A stretch of DNA of 64,000 nt, taken from the NCBI GenBank assembly GCA_028829895.1, contig CM054178.1, positions 69,761,835-69,825,834 on the forward strand, written 5' to 3'. Of the stretch, positions 36,396 to 47,600 are shown in pieces. Position numbers and translations under genes: made by a program. Numbering within the stretch: the first letter of the stretch is position 1; each line of letters starts with the position of its first letter. Origin of the DNA: Sinotaia quadrata (lineage: Eukaryota > Mollusca > Gastropoda > Architaenioglossa > Viviparidae). The notes beneath the pieces were generated by a model that had not been told where the DNA came from, ran no database searches, and saw only the letters and a list, made by a program, of their open reading frames with translations.

Positions 36396-37128
36396 TTTTT
36401 TTTGAAGGGTTACTCAATTGGTGTTCTGACAGAACCCTAGGGTTCCACCAGAGGTTACTAGGGGTTTTCCAAGAGATTGTGATTGAGAAAAAATTCATTG
36501 TAGATATAATGTAATTTTTATGCAGGAGTTCATGAGACTTGAAAATTATTTCAAGGGTTAGGTTGAGAAAGGGCTGCCTTATAGTTTTATACTTTTATAG
36601 TCAGCCCCAAAGTGTGGCCTTGTATTGGAATGTTACTACAATACTAGATAATCTGCATGACAGTGTGACCTCACATTGTTTGATTTAGAGGAATCATTAA
36701 TTATAAGCACATTAAGTTCTTATATAATTATGTGCATACTAGAAGAAGTTTATCTACTGATGAGGATCATATGCTGTGCTGTTATTGTGTAGATTTGTTG
36801 TTTCATTGCTTTATGATCAGTGGTGGGGAAGTTGATTTACTGAGACTAGTCATACATCAGTATAGTTATCAATATCAGGTTAAAATAAACACAGTGCAAT
36901 AAAAAGTACCTAGTGACATGACATGACATAAACATGGGATTAATCAATAAATTTGTTGCTCATACCATTGAATATAATGATCTGTTTTGCTTAAGAAACA
37001 AGAAAATTTTAATGATGAATATATGTTGGCCATTTCTGATAACATCTTAAAAATTTTTGAAGCATTAAAAAAAATTGGAAGGCTGGGTAGGGATTGGTGG
37101 TGTGTATTGCTGTAACGAAACCATTCTT

Positions 37129-37130
<2 letters not shown>

Positions 37131-37204
<74 letters not shown>
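37131..37204. repeat. (GA)n microsatellite, about 37 units
   Basis: Uninterrupted AG dinucleotides 160 bp upstream of the first coding exon of the pinocchio-like gene. The Arg-Glu open frame across it is an artefact. Confidence 0.97.
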
Positions 37205-37208
<4 letters not shown>

Positions 37209-37363
37209 AAAATTAGTTTTATTTGCTGGTTTTTCTCTTGTTTTAGTTATAATTTGTCAAGTGTGCATTGTGCTGGTCACATAGGCTAATTTTAGATCTG
37301 AAGACTGATAGTTTAGTGCACCATGACTTATATGAACATTATATTAAAAATATGTTTGTGTAG

Positions 37364-37481
37364 GAAATGGATGCAGAGTTGGGTGGTGATCCTGATGTTG
37401 TACCAGGATCTGATGAAGGTTTTGCTGAGGAAGTTCAGGAAGATGAAGATATGGAAGTTGCATCTGCAGCAGAGCAGGAAG
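37364..37481 (+). CDS. Pinocchio-like gene, first coding exon (residues 1-38)
   Basis: Acceptor TTTGTGTAG at 37363, ATG at 37367, donor GAAG/GTGGGA. The three bases before the ATG are untranslated. It encodes MDAELGGDPDVVPGSDEGFA and an EEVQEDEDMEVA acidic run. This start is chosen because it is the first ATG after the acceptor and the frame continues into exon 2. Confidence 0.7.
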
Positions 37482-40400
37482 GTGGGAGAGTATTCATGTA
37501 ATTCTTCCTAAGAAAAATTAATTTAAAAATTACAATGAGCATAGGTAATGTGCTCTGATGCCATGTAATGCTGTGTCCATTTAAATCTGCATGTGTGGAC
37601 TGGTTCACCAATTACAGTTCATGAGTGAGATGTCATTTGTGCTGTGTCTATTTTAACCTGTGTGCATAGACTGACTTACCAAATTCAGTTAGTGAGTTCA
37701 GTGTCACATATGCTATGTCCATTTTAATCTGTGTGATCTGGTTCACCAATTACAATAGTGAGTTAAATGTCACATGTACTGTGTCCATTTTAATCTGTGT
37801 GGTATGGTTCACCTGTTACAGTTATTGAGTTAAATGTAACATGTGAGGTGTTTATTTATTATATCTGTGTGTAGGTTATATTGTATTTAGTGGTTTTACC
37901 ACAATTACTTTATTACTGTACACCCTTAACATAAACTTAATACAACTTATTACTAATTTAGTCAGTATTTGTTTTGGTGAACAATACATTTTTCAGTATA
38001 ACAGCAATGTACCAAGTTTATGTCAGTAAATGTGTTTATTTAAAAATGAACTTTTATTTCTAATTTTATTTTAAAACCTTACACACTGATTGATCTTTCT
38101 ATAATGCTATAATGTTAATTTATACCTGACCTATAATTAACATACACAGGTATTTTTATAAGAAAGAACAAGAAAAATTGAATCAAATCATATTTATCTT
38201 TCAAAATTATTTTCTTGTCAAACTTAAAATTTAAATTCAAATAATAATTTGAATTTGGTTATTTAATTGCTTGAGCAGTTGATGAAGTGTTGAGTGGCCC
38301 TAAGGCAACAATGTATTTCAAGGATTCGAACCCTGAAGTTCAAGGTCGTGGCATACCTCGAGATGAAGTTGAGCAGATCATGCAGTCAGAGGTTTACCAG
38401 CGACGAATCACAACATGTCATCTGTAAGTTTCTGGTGTCATAAATCTCCTGTCTTTATTTTCTTGTACCAATCATCGATGACTGTCTTTGTTTTCTTGCA
38501 CCATACGTTGACAACAGTCTTTTTTTCCTTGCGCCATTCGTCAATGACAGTCTTTGTTGTCTCATTTTGTTGTACTTTGAATAGTATTGTGTCATGGCCA
38601 TCACTGCCTAACTTTGTTTTGTTATAGCATGTTTTGAACAGAATGGAATTGTTTATCTGTCACTTAAATTTTAATAGTGATAATATTAAGTAATCATTAA
38701 AGAAATACTTTGTACTTAAAGCAAATAGTCTTGCTTTTGTTTTTGGATTCATGTAAATTTCTTTGTTTTTTTCTTTCACTTAAAAATAAAATAGTGTACA
38801 AGAAATATAGTTAGTTAGTGAGATATTTTTCTATAGAGAAAAGAACATTTTGAAAAAAATAAGAGTTAAAAAATAGTGTTGTTGGTATATATGATAGAAA
38901 AAATTAAATGAATATCAAATGAATATTGACTAAATAAGACAATTAAAACACTGAGATGGTGTGACGTTTCACTGGGAGATGGGCAAGATGTTAATTCACC
39001 ACCACCTGGGCCACCTGTAACCTTAGGCTAATCCCCAAACACACCTTCTAGCTGGCCACATGTGTTAGAAAGATGAATGATATATAAGTAAAATAGAAGA
39101 GTGATACTGATAGTTCTAGAAGATAGCTTGAACCCCCTGATACATAAAGCCAGGATAGTAAGTAAATACAGGTCACAGACTACAACATATAAGTGAGTCA
39201 CGCTAACACAAGTGGTCTATTATCAGCAAGAATTGTTTTCAACAAGAAATAGCATAAGACAGCATGGTTACATATAGCAAATAGTTCAACAGTTACAATT
39301 AGTGTGTGTGTAAATATATATAATATATTATTTAAGTTCATAATCACAACCATATGGTGTTGTAAGAGAATGTCTGTTTGAGCCCCATGGCACTGTAGTA
39401 GTTATTTGGTTCATTCATATGAGCTAAATATACATGTGTTTATAAGAGAACACTGAATGTTTCTGAGTGAACTCTAGAGTATTTTGGTCAATTTGTCTAC
39501 AACTTTACTGAAGCTGTGCAGTTGTGATTTTATAAATACAGAGATACATGTAAGATAGCCTCACATGTAGCCTAGCGTCTCAGTGAATGTAGTTAGCAGA
39601 CACACATGTAGTCCATTGAACTGGTCTTTGGCCCATGTGTCATTCTGCTCTGGTGTGGCTTGCTGCTCAGTGCTTGTCAAACCAACATCCAAGACAAAAC
39701 GCCGATCTGCCAGTAAAATACACATGGGCTAAGAAATCATCCTCATGTGTTCTCTGACAGAACACTCTTACATGGTCATCTTACATTTAAATATCATAAG
39801 CGAAATATGACAATATAAAATATAGTTAATGTCAAGAGATAAACATGAATATAATTTAGTTAGGCAAGCAAAACCACATACCTCCGGCAGTAATAGACAC
39901 AGAGGATGATTTCCTGCTGTGTTGATAACTGGCGATAAGGTTAGTAGTAAGATTATTAACACTGGTAGCCAAAATATGTGTTGTCCCAGCAGTCACTTGC
40001 ATTCGATACTGAAAAGTATTGAGTCATGATGACTCACTGGATAATTTAGATAATCCGTTTCAAGAAGTGCATTTAGTGTGCCCTCCAGGAAGAGTGCAAA
40101 TTTTCATTGCCCTTTATTTCACCTTGGGGAGAATGTTTATGCCCATTTGTGCCTCTTTCAGAATGTGACTTTCAAGTTTGTATGTAACTACACCCTCCTT
40201 TGGAATGCTTACATAACACACAATAACCTTTACTCTCAGACATTTTTCACCTATTTTCTGAATGGGTTTACACACTTCTATACATTTCTTTGTGAATGGC
40301 TACTAGACATTAAATGTTAAATGCTCAAAGAATCAGATATTTGTTTCATTTTTTTCTGAGTATTTTCATTTATTTCTCATCAGAAGCTATTATCCATATT

Positions 40401-42127
40401 TTTTAAAAAATCAGTACACAATTATATTAAATATTATTTTAAAACAAATAAAGCCAGGACTTTTTAATTTTGATTTTTTTCTTAATTCCTTTTAAGCTGT
40501 GGTCAGTGTTGGTATGATGGCAAATTTGGATCAAGATGTTTAGAATGTGGAGGCTTTCCTCTTCAGCGATCATGTCCTATCTGTGATGGATTGTGTGGGA
40601 CAGAATGGACTAGAAATGTGAAATTAGTAAGTTGTTTTCATGATGTATTGTATCTGACACACTAGAAATGTGATATTTCTAAGTTGTTTTCAAGTAATGT
40701 AGTGCATATGACAGAATAGACTAGAAGTGTGAAATTTGTATGTTGTTTTCAATGATATATTGCATCTGACATTAATAGACTAAAAGTGTGAAATTTGTTG
40801 TTTTCAATTTCAATGATATATTGTGTCTGACAGGAGAGACTAGAACTGTAGAAGTATTAATTTAGTAAGTTGTTTTCAATGATGTATTGTGTTTGACTGG
40901 ATAGATTAGAAATGTGAATTTAATAGTCTGTTTTCTATGATGTATTATGTCTGACATTAAACTAAATATGTGAAATTATTAGTTAACTTTTTCTTGGTTT
41001 AAATATTGTATCAAAATGCATTAGAAATGTGAAACTGGTCAGTTGTTGCTTGTGATATAATGTGTGACAGAATGGCCTAGAAATGTGAAGCTGGTCAGTT
41101 GTTGTCACTGATGTGTATGATACAACAAAATGGACTAAAAATGTGAAATTGTAAATTGTTGTCTGTAAGTGTAATGTGTATGACAAAACGGAACAGACTA
41201 GAAATGCGAAAGTGTGAGTTATTGTTTGTATTATGTATGACAAACAGAATGGACTAAAAATGTAAAATTGTAAGTTGTTGTCTGTGTTACATATACTAAT
41301 ATAGCAAAGTGGACTAGAAATGTTTATTTGGTATTTTGTTTTCTGTAGTGAATTATATGGTTTTAAGAAATGGTTGAACAGTTAGTTTTGGAGGGAAAAA
41401 AGAAAAGATGAACAAGAAAAGAGATACATTGTATTTGTAGGCATTAAATAATCTTTGCCTTTTAACTTTAAGCATAGGAAATATAATTTTTAAAGATAAG
41501 TTTTTAAAATTTGTGAATTTGTTGATGTATGCTCTGTAAACAGTGCTATTGATTGGAATCAGTAATATTTTAAAGAAAAATATTCCTTTTTAATTTGCAT
41601 TTTTACCACAATTTGATTTTAAAAAAAAATCATGTAAAATGTTGTGTATACATTAACTTAACATTTTCTGTCATACATTTATCATGTACAGTTGGAATGG
41701 TCACTAGGGCTTATATGCAGTTGATCCTGTATTAGAGAACATGCTTAACTATTGCAGTCCTTATTTCTATGTAATGGTCAGCACATGTTTACTGGCTGGA
41801 AGGTGATAGCCTTGAAAGTGTCTTATGACTTGAGAAGAAAACTGTTGTTTTCTCAGTTAGCATCAGGTTTTGCTGGTAGTTTTTATGAGGCACATTGGGA
41901 TGTTTTTCACATCAAATCTATTTTACAGTAACACAGTTTTCATGAGGCACATTGGGATGTTTTTCACATAAAAATCTATTTTACAGTCACACAGTTTTCA
42001 TGAGGCACATTGGGATGGTGCCTGTGGTCTTCCAGCAGAGCATCAACAAGCCTTTAAGATTCGGAAGCTGGCTGACTCATCAGAGGACACCCTTTCGGAA
42101 GGTCTTCAGGATCTCTCTACTAGTTAG
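37367..42127 (+). CDS. Cysteine-rich zinc-binding protein of the pinocchio type, complete coding sequence in 4 exons
   Basis: Coding exons 37367-37481, 38279-38423, 40497-40626 and 41987-42127 join in phase into 531 nt (176 residues plus TAG). Residues 1-38 are acidic and look disordered. Residues 85-143 hold nine cysteines: C85, C88, C91, C101, C104, C113, C116, C120 and C143. The pattern is CGQCW, then CLECGGF, then CPICDGLC, then WTRNVKLSHSFHEAHWDGAC, which should bind zinc. I recognise this order from proteins annotated as pinocchio in insects and other invertebrates; the Drosophila gene is linked to odour-guided behaviour, while the biochemical role is unknown to me. The name rests on memory of the motif pattern. 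A 5' untranslated exon probably lies near 33.6-33.76 kb. Exons 3 and 4 are bordered by tandem repeats that include their own edges. Confidence 0.8.
37545..37870. repeat. Minisatellite after the first coding exon, about 68-bp unit, 5 copies
   Basis: Variants of GTGTCCATTTTAATCTGTGT with GGTTCACCAATTACAGTTAT GAGTTAAATGTCACATG. It starts about 65 bp after the donor. Confidence 0.85.
38279..38423 (+). CDS. Pinocchio-like gene, exon 2 (residues 39-86)
   Basis: Acceptor TTGAGCAG, donor CATCT/GTAAGT. It encodes VDEVLSGPKATMYFKDSNPE, then GIPRDEVEQIMQSEVYQRRI and the first cysteine of the zinc-binding region (Cys85). The codon use and lack of simple repeats contrast with the flanking intron. Confidence 0.82.
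38438..38570. repeat. Short minisatellite after exon 2, about 35-bp unit, 4 copies
   Basis: Variants of ATGACTGTCTTTGTTTTCTT GCACCATACG, starting about 15 bp after the exon 2 donor. Confidence 0.82.
38950..40490. other. Intron 2 of the pinocchio-like gene, nothing recognised
   Basis: Unique sequence somewhat richer in GC at 38960-39070 and 39590-39740 than its surroundings. It may contain an old insertion but no paired ends were found. Confidence 0.4.
40497..40626 (+). CDS. Pinocchio-like gene, exon 3 (residues 87-130), CxxC cluster
   Basis: Acceptor CCTTTTAAG, donor AAATTA/GTAAGT. It encodes seven cysteines in CGQC, CLEC, CPIC and GLC contexts. Its last 26 nt plus the donor form the first unit of a tandem array of about 13 copies that fills the following 720 bp of intron. 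Confidence 0.85.
40601..41350. repeat. Minisatellite seeded by the exon 3 donor, about 57-bp unit, 13 copies
   Basis: Unit CAGAATGGACTAGAAATGTG AAATTAGTAAGTTGTTTTCA TGATGTATTGTATCTGA. Unit 1 is the last 26 nt of exon 3, its donor and 31 nt of intron. Two later units keep a perfect GTAAGTTG (in copies 5 and 12); others have GTATGTTG or GTCAGTTG. Confidence 0.92.
41880..42020. repeat. 58-bp tandem duplication of the exon 4 acceptor region, 2.5 copies
   Basis: TTTTCATGAGGCACATTGGG ATG recurs at about 41881, 41937 and 41995. ATCTATTTTACAG recurs ending at 41928 and 41986. Only the last is the in-frame acceptor. Confidence 0.93.
41987..42127 (+). CDS. Pinocchio-like gene, terminal exon (residues 131-176) and stop
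   Basis: Acceptor CTATTTTACAG. It encodes SHSFHEAHWDGACGLPAEHQ and ends DLSTS then TAG. Using this acceptor rather than the ACACAG five codons later keeps phase 0 and restores the expected SH residues. An almost identical decoy acceptor 58 bp upstream would put TAA directly in frame. Confidence 0.82.
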   Translation, partial: SHSFHEAHWDGACGLPAEHQQAFKIRKLADSSEDTLSEGLQDLSTS

Positions 42128-42740
42128 TGGATTGTTAATTGAACTATAAATCTTACATTTCCAAACAGATAACAAATGATAACAGCATTTGTTATCAAAA
42201 GCTCTCTACTTATTAGTAGATTGTGAATTAAACTGTAATTCCTGTGCAATCTATCAGAGGCCATGTTTTCAGAAGGCTTTTGGATCTTTCTGCTAATTAG
42301 TAGACTGTAAATTGAACTATACATCTTATGTAACTTAATAGAGGTCAGGTTATCAGAAAGAATTTGAAATATCTCCACTAATTAGTGGATTAAGGTTTGA
42401 ATTATAAATCTTGGATAATTGAAACTTCAGTCTCTGATAATTTATCCATGATCATGTTTTCAGAGAAATCTCAGAAAATCTTTATTATTTTTCTTGGATA
42501 AATTATCTCTGTAATCCTATTTAATTTTCCATAAGTCATATTTTTGGAAAACTGTCTATTAATGAATGGATTGTTAATTGCATTATGAATCTTAATAGTT
42601 TCCCTCACGCCCACCCCAATGTTATTACACTACTAATTAGTGCATTATTAACTGAACTGTAATTCTGAGTTGTTAGAGAACTCAGAATGCTCTTTGAATG
42701 TCTTTCTTTTAATTGGTGTATTATAAATCCCATAATACTT
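42078..42740. repeat. Degenerate minisatellite seeded by the 3' coding end and stop codon, about 85-bp unit, 6-7 copies
   Basis: The first unit covers TCATCAGAGGACACC, the stop in CTACTAGTTAGTGG and AATTGAACTATAAATCTTA. Later units show TATCAGAGGCCATG, CTGCTAATTAGTAG and AATTGAACTATACATCTTA, then AATAGAGGTCAGG, CCACTAATTAGTGG and so on, with rising divergence. Confidence 0.82.
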
Positions 42741-43139
42741 CAGGGGAGGTTATTTAATTTGGAATCTAATGTTTAATCATTATTGTTTTGATTCATAGGT
42801 TTCCTAGTCTCTTGAGCTACAAATCAATTTGACTCTTGTCTATTGGTTATGTTAAAGCATTGTTATGGTTTTGATATGCAGATCTCTTTGTCGTATGAGC
42901 TAAAATTTGATTTGTCTCTGTTTTGCTGGTTAGCTCTGCTTTCATTTTCTTATTCTATCAAATTAACGAAATTATCTTATTAGGTTTCATTCTACAAATT
43001 GTCTGGTACTCCAGACATAACAATGCTTTAGATTTTTATTCTGTTAAAATAACAAAAATGATCTTATATGGTTTCATTTTGCCATTTGTCTGGATCTAAC
43101 AAGATGCGAGCTCAAGGAATGATTTGGGAATTTCACTTA

Positions 43140-43398
43140 TTTAATTTTAGTAAAGGGTCAGATATAATTTAAAGGGTCAGATATATTATAGTTGACATTT
43201 AATTTTAGTAAAGGGTCAGATATATTATAGTTGACATTTAATTTTAGTAAAGGGTCAGATATATTATAGTTGACATTTAATTTTAGTAAAGGTCAGATAT
43301 ATTATAGTTGACATTTATTTTTAGTAAAGGGTCAGATATATTATAGTTGACATTTAATTTTAGTAAAGGTCAGATATATTATAGTTGACATTTATTTT
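43140..43398. repeat. Minisatellite, 38-39-bp unit, 7 copies
   Basis: Unit CATTTAATTTTAGTAAAGGG TCAGATATATTATAGTTGA. Confidence 0.94.
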
Positions 43399-43399
43399 T

Positions 43400-46100
43400 G
43401 CAAAAGATTTTTTTAAAAACAAACAAAGCAAACAACAGATAAAATTCTTTATGTTTTTATGGCAGATAACTGTAAGCAACCTCACATTTTTAATGCAAGA
43501 TTGCTTCATTGCTATGTATTTTTTTAAATTGCAATAAGGATAATTATGGAAGCCTGAGTGCATAACCAAATAATTTTACAGCATCTAAAAGCTGAAACAA
43601 TTATAGTATTTTTAGCTGCATTGCATACATCTTATGAGTGCCCAGGTTGAAATGGACACCTCTATTTTAACTGGAAACTACTGAATAAATACATTAGACA
43701 GTGTAATTATGGTCAATGTCAGGGGTGAGCGATTTAATTATTTGTGGAAACAGTAAGTAATGCAGTTTAAAAACTTAAAATAGATCCAGATTTTATAAAG
43801 GTGAAAATTAATTAACATTGATTTGTTACTTGATTTTCATTTTTGCTTGTGAGGCATGAAAAGTTTTGCTTCAAACCGTTGCTAATGAGAAGGCATTGTG
43901 ATAGAGCTTGCAAAGGTAAAATATAACTTATTTTTTTCATTGATTACCTAATATTTATGTATTGTTTGGTTATAAAAATTGTATTGGCTAAATTGTAATT
44001 GTCTTAGATTTGTGCTCTTAGTCACTGTGAGGTCTAGTTTTAACAGTTAATTATCTTTCAGAATAAAGTGGAACTATTAATGCTTTACTAGACAAAGTTC
44101 TGAAAATAGCCCATGGTTATTATTTTTGGTCAGGTTCTGCTACCAAGTACACTTGTAATTAATACTGTACAGAATGGTGTGAACAAGTGATATCACAATG
44201 CAAACCATGGTATCGTCTGAAACCTTAAGTTAGCCAAATAATAGATGACAACTGTACTTATTATGTCTCTAGTAATATCAATAACTTTTAGCTTCAAAAA
44301 GGATAGTGTTGTCCTATATGTTGTATGTTGTCCTATTTGCTCTACGTTTGCCCTATATGTTGGTGTTTGGAACACTTCAGTACTTGTTATGTTGAAAAAA
44401 CCCAAGAAGTGTACCTATTAACCAAAAGCTTAGATTTAATAAGTCATTTGTTTAATCCTTTGTGAATGTTGTTTTGCAAGGTTGTCTAACGTCTAGTTGG
44501 GAGTTGTCTCATTCACCTGTTAGAAGATATATTGTGATAAATTTATGGGCAACTGGGGAAAAGAGGGACTTTATATTATTCTTCACTTTAATTAAGAAAA
44601 TGTGCACTTTGGTCTGACTAATAGAGAATTTGTAATTTCAGGGATTACATTTTCTCAGCAAATAGCATGCCTTCTAATTTCTTGTCATGGTGCTTCAGCA
44701 ACAGCAAACTCTTCCAGTGGAATACATTACATTGTTTTTCAAGGCCTTTAGCCATCATGACTCACATTCACAAATATGCATGTATGTGCACACATACACA
44801 TATATACATACACATACACACATTCATGTATATATATGCAAGATTTAACACCTTCAATGCTGACCAAACTAAGACAAATTGAAATCAGCTTAGAAGAGAT
44901 TAAAAAGAAGAAATTACTCTCTTTCTCTTGGCACCAGCACAGGACATTAGTGTCAGTATTAAGAACATGCTAATGGGATCTACCAAAAGCTTAAAACAAG
45001 TGTAACTTTCTTTTTCATTTGTTTTCAGTTCAGTATGATGCTATTATTATTTCTTTTATCCCCCTACATGGTCAGAAATTACTCTCCAGAGCAAATTGAC
45101 TTTAAACAAGTAAAATAATATCAGAGGGGCCTGTTTTTGTAAAATTATCTTCCATATCCTCCAATAGTATTTGCTCAGTTTACAGTATTTAATTTTCTTT
45201 GCAGATGATATGATATTATGTAATGTTGGAATACATACAAAAAACAGAAAAAAAGAGATACTTCAGACTCAGTGACTTCATCATTTGCAGTTAGTTACTC
45301 CATTTGTATTACACTAAACCTGCTATAAGATAAGGGAAGCTACTCTTAATAAGTATCAAATGATTCACCTTTTATTTTCATTTGCACACAAAAAAAAGAA
45401 ATTAATTACATTTTGGTTTTTTTTTGTTTCTGTGGACAAAATTTCAAAAGAAAGCAAAGAAATATGTATACATTTTTAAATTTTATCTAGGCAAAGTCAT
45501 TACAATTTAAACTTCCACTGCTTAATACAGAATGTGTGGTTTATTTGAAGAGTACTGAAAAGTTCAACAGTTTTCAAGTAGTATTAAAAACTGTACCTAA
45601 TTTTCTTGATCCTTTTAAAAAATAACAAACTCATTCTTAAAATTTTGATTTTATTTATTAATTTAGAAAATGTAGTTTGAATCATTCCATCAGATAACAA
45701 TCTGAAATACTGTTTGCCCAGAAACAAGAGAAATAACTCATACCTCATACTAGAACTCTCATCGTTTAAGTGGCAGGAAAGAAACAATGAGTTCTTCTCA
45801 TAAAATATGCATCTAGAAACCATAGAGACTGGTTTGTTGGCACACAATATGTGATGTTGCTGTATTTCTCTGATGGGCTCTTAGATGATGGCCACTCTTA
45901 GAGCATCAGAAGAATTTACCTGACATTTAAAACTTTAACACTGTATGAGTGTTTGCATCATGTTTCAACATACTTATCATCACAATTAGGCATCATATCC
46001 AAGCAAACACAAATATGCAAACCAAATTATACATATTATATTTACATGCACTTACTTCATGTTTCTTCCTTTTGTGAAGATGTCTGCATTTATTGAGTGA
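43400..46100. other. Non-coding, nothing recognised
   Basis: AT-rich intergenic-looking sequence. AATAAA near 43683 could be a 3'-end signal of the pinocchio-like gene but has no support. Short CA/TA microsatellite at 44775-44840. Confidence 0.4.
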
Positions 46101-46109
46101 CCGTATATT

Positions 46110-46425
46110 AAATAAAAAGCTAATGCGAAAGCTTTCATGATGATGATAATGCTTACACTACTAACACTTTAAAGCCTTCATCATAATGATAATCATGCCT
46201 ACACTAATAACATTTAAAAACTTTCATGATAATGATAATAATGCCTACTCTACTTACTTTAAAACTGTTATCATGATGATAGTAATGCCAACACTGTAAA
46301 GCTTTCATTGTGATGATAATAATGCCTACACTACTAATACTTTAAAGCTTTCATGATGATGATAATAATACCTACTCTACTAATACATTAAAGCTTTCAT
46401 CATGATGAAAATGATGCGTACACTA
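46110..46425. repeat. Minisatellite, about 45-60-bp unit, 7 copies
   Basis: Variants of AAAGCTTTCATGATGATGAT AATAATGCCTACACTACTAA. Confidence 0.88.
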
Positions 46426-46594
46426 TCACTAAAAATATCAGCTCACATTTACAGCTGTTGGTCCTTTCAGTAACTGACATAAACTGTATTTCAAAATTGT
46501 CTTTGAATTACCTTCTAAACTCACTAAAGCCACCTTTATAGGAGATTTTGAGTAAAGTTTTGCACTGTTAGTGTTAGTAATACATTCTCTTCAG

Positions 46595-46885
46595 AGATTC
46601 ACTGAACCACTTTTCCATAGTATTTATGTTTATTGAACCACTTTTCCATAGTATTTATGTTTATTGAACCACTTTTCCATAGTATTTATGCTTATTGAAC
46701 CATTTTCCCATAGTATTTATGTTTATTGAACCATTTTTCCATAGTATTTATGTTTATTGAACCATTTTTCCACAGTATTTATGTTTATTAAACCATTTTC
46801 CCATAGTATTTATGTTTATTGAACCATTTTTCAATAGTATTTATGTTTATTGAACTTTTTTCCCATAGTATTTATGTTTATGAGA
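46595..46885. repeat. Minisatellite, 31-bp unit, 9 copies
   Basis: Unit TTTATTGAACCATTTTTCCA TAGTATTTATG. Confidence 0.94.
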
Positions 46886-47324
46886 ACATTTTTAAATAAA
46901 TTAAAGAAGGCAGAAGTAAAGCAACAACAAAAAAATATGTAAATGAAGTTTAGTATTTATTCATTGAATACATTACATATATATGTTTTGATGTTATTTT
47001 TGTTTAAATCTGTTGTCTTAAAACATGGAGCAAATTTAAGCAAATTTGACAGCAGATAAAATGATTACATTTTGTTGAATAATATGAACTAGCAAAAGTA
47101 GTTTTAAATTTGTAAGTTTTATATGCACAATTTGAAAGTGGTCATAAGGATGAGGGGATACAATACTTTAATGGTAATCATAGAAACAATTTCTTACTTG
47201 TGTGTCTCACAATTAATAGGTATGATATGTACACAAAGATGAACACTGTTTTATTACACCATCATAGATATCTACAGACTGTGTTAATGTACAGAGTCAA
47301 AGATGTCCACTGATCATTATAATT

Positions 47325-47600
47325 AACAGTCATAGATACCCACAAAATGTTGTAATTCACAGTTATAGATACCCACAGATTGTTGTAATTCATAGTTCGT
47401 GAAAGCGGTGGAAGCTGGAAGCGCCCCCTACTTATTCACAGTTATAGATACCCCCACAGATTGTTTTAATTCACAGTCATATAGATACTCACAGATTGTT
47501 GTAATTCACACTCACTCACACACACACACACACGCACGCACGCACACACCAGTCATAATTCATAATAAGTCATATAAGTCGCAGATTGCTGTAATTCATA
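47325..47600. repeat. Minisatellite, about 31-bp unit, with internal (CA)n
   Basis: Variants of CACAGTTATAGATACCCACA GATTGTTGTAATT, with a CA/CG dinucleotide run at 47509-47548. Confidence 0.88.

Noticed and set aside
37075..37284. Open frame with a long Arg-Glu run
   Set aside because: The run is the (GA)n microsatellite; the flanks show no conserved sequence.
44667..44973. Two overlapping plus-strand frames with CA-rich centre
   Set aside because: The shared part is a CA/TA microsatellite; flanking codons have no recognisable similarity.
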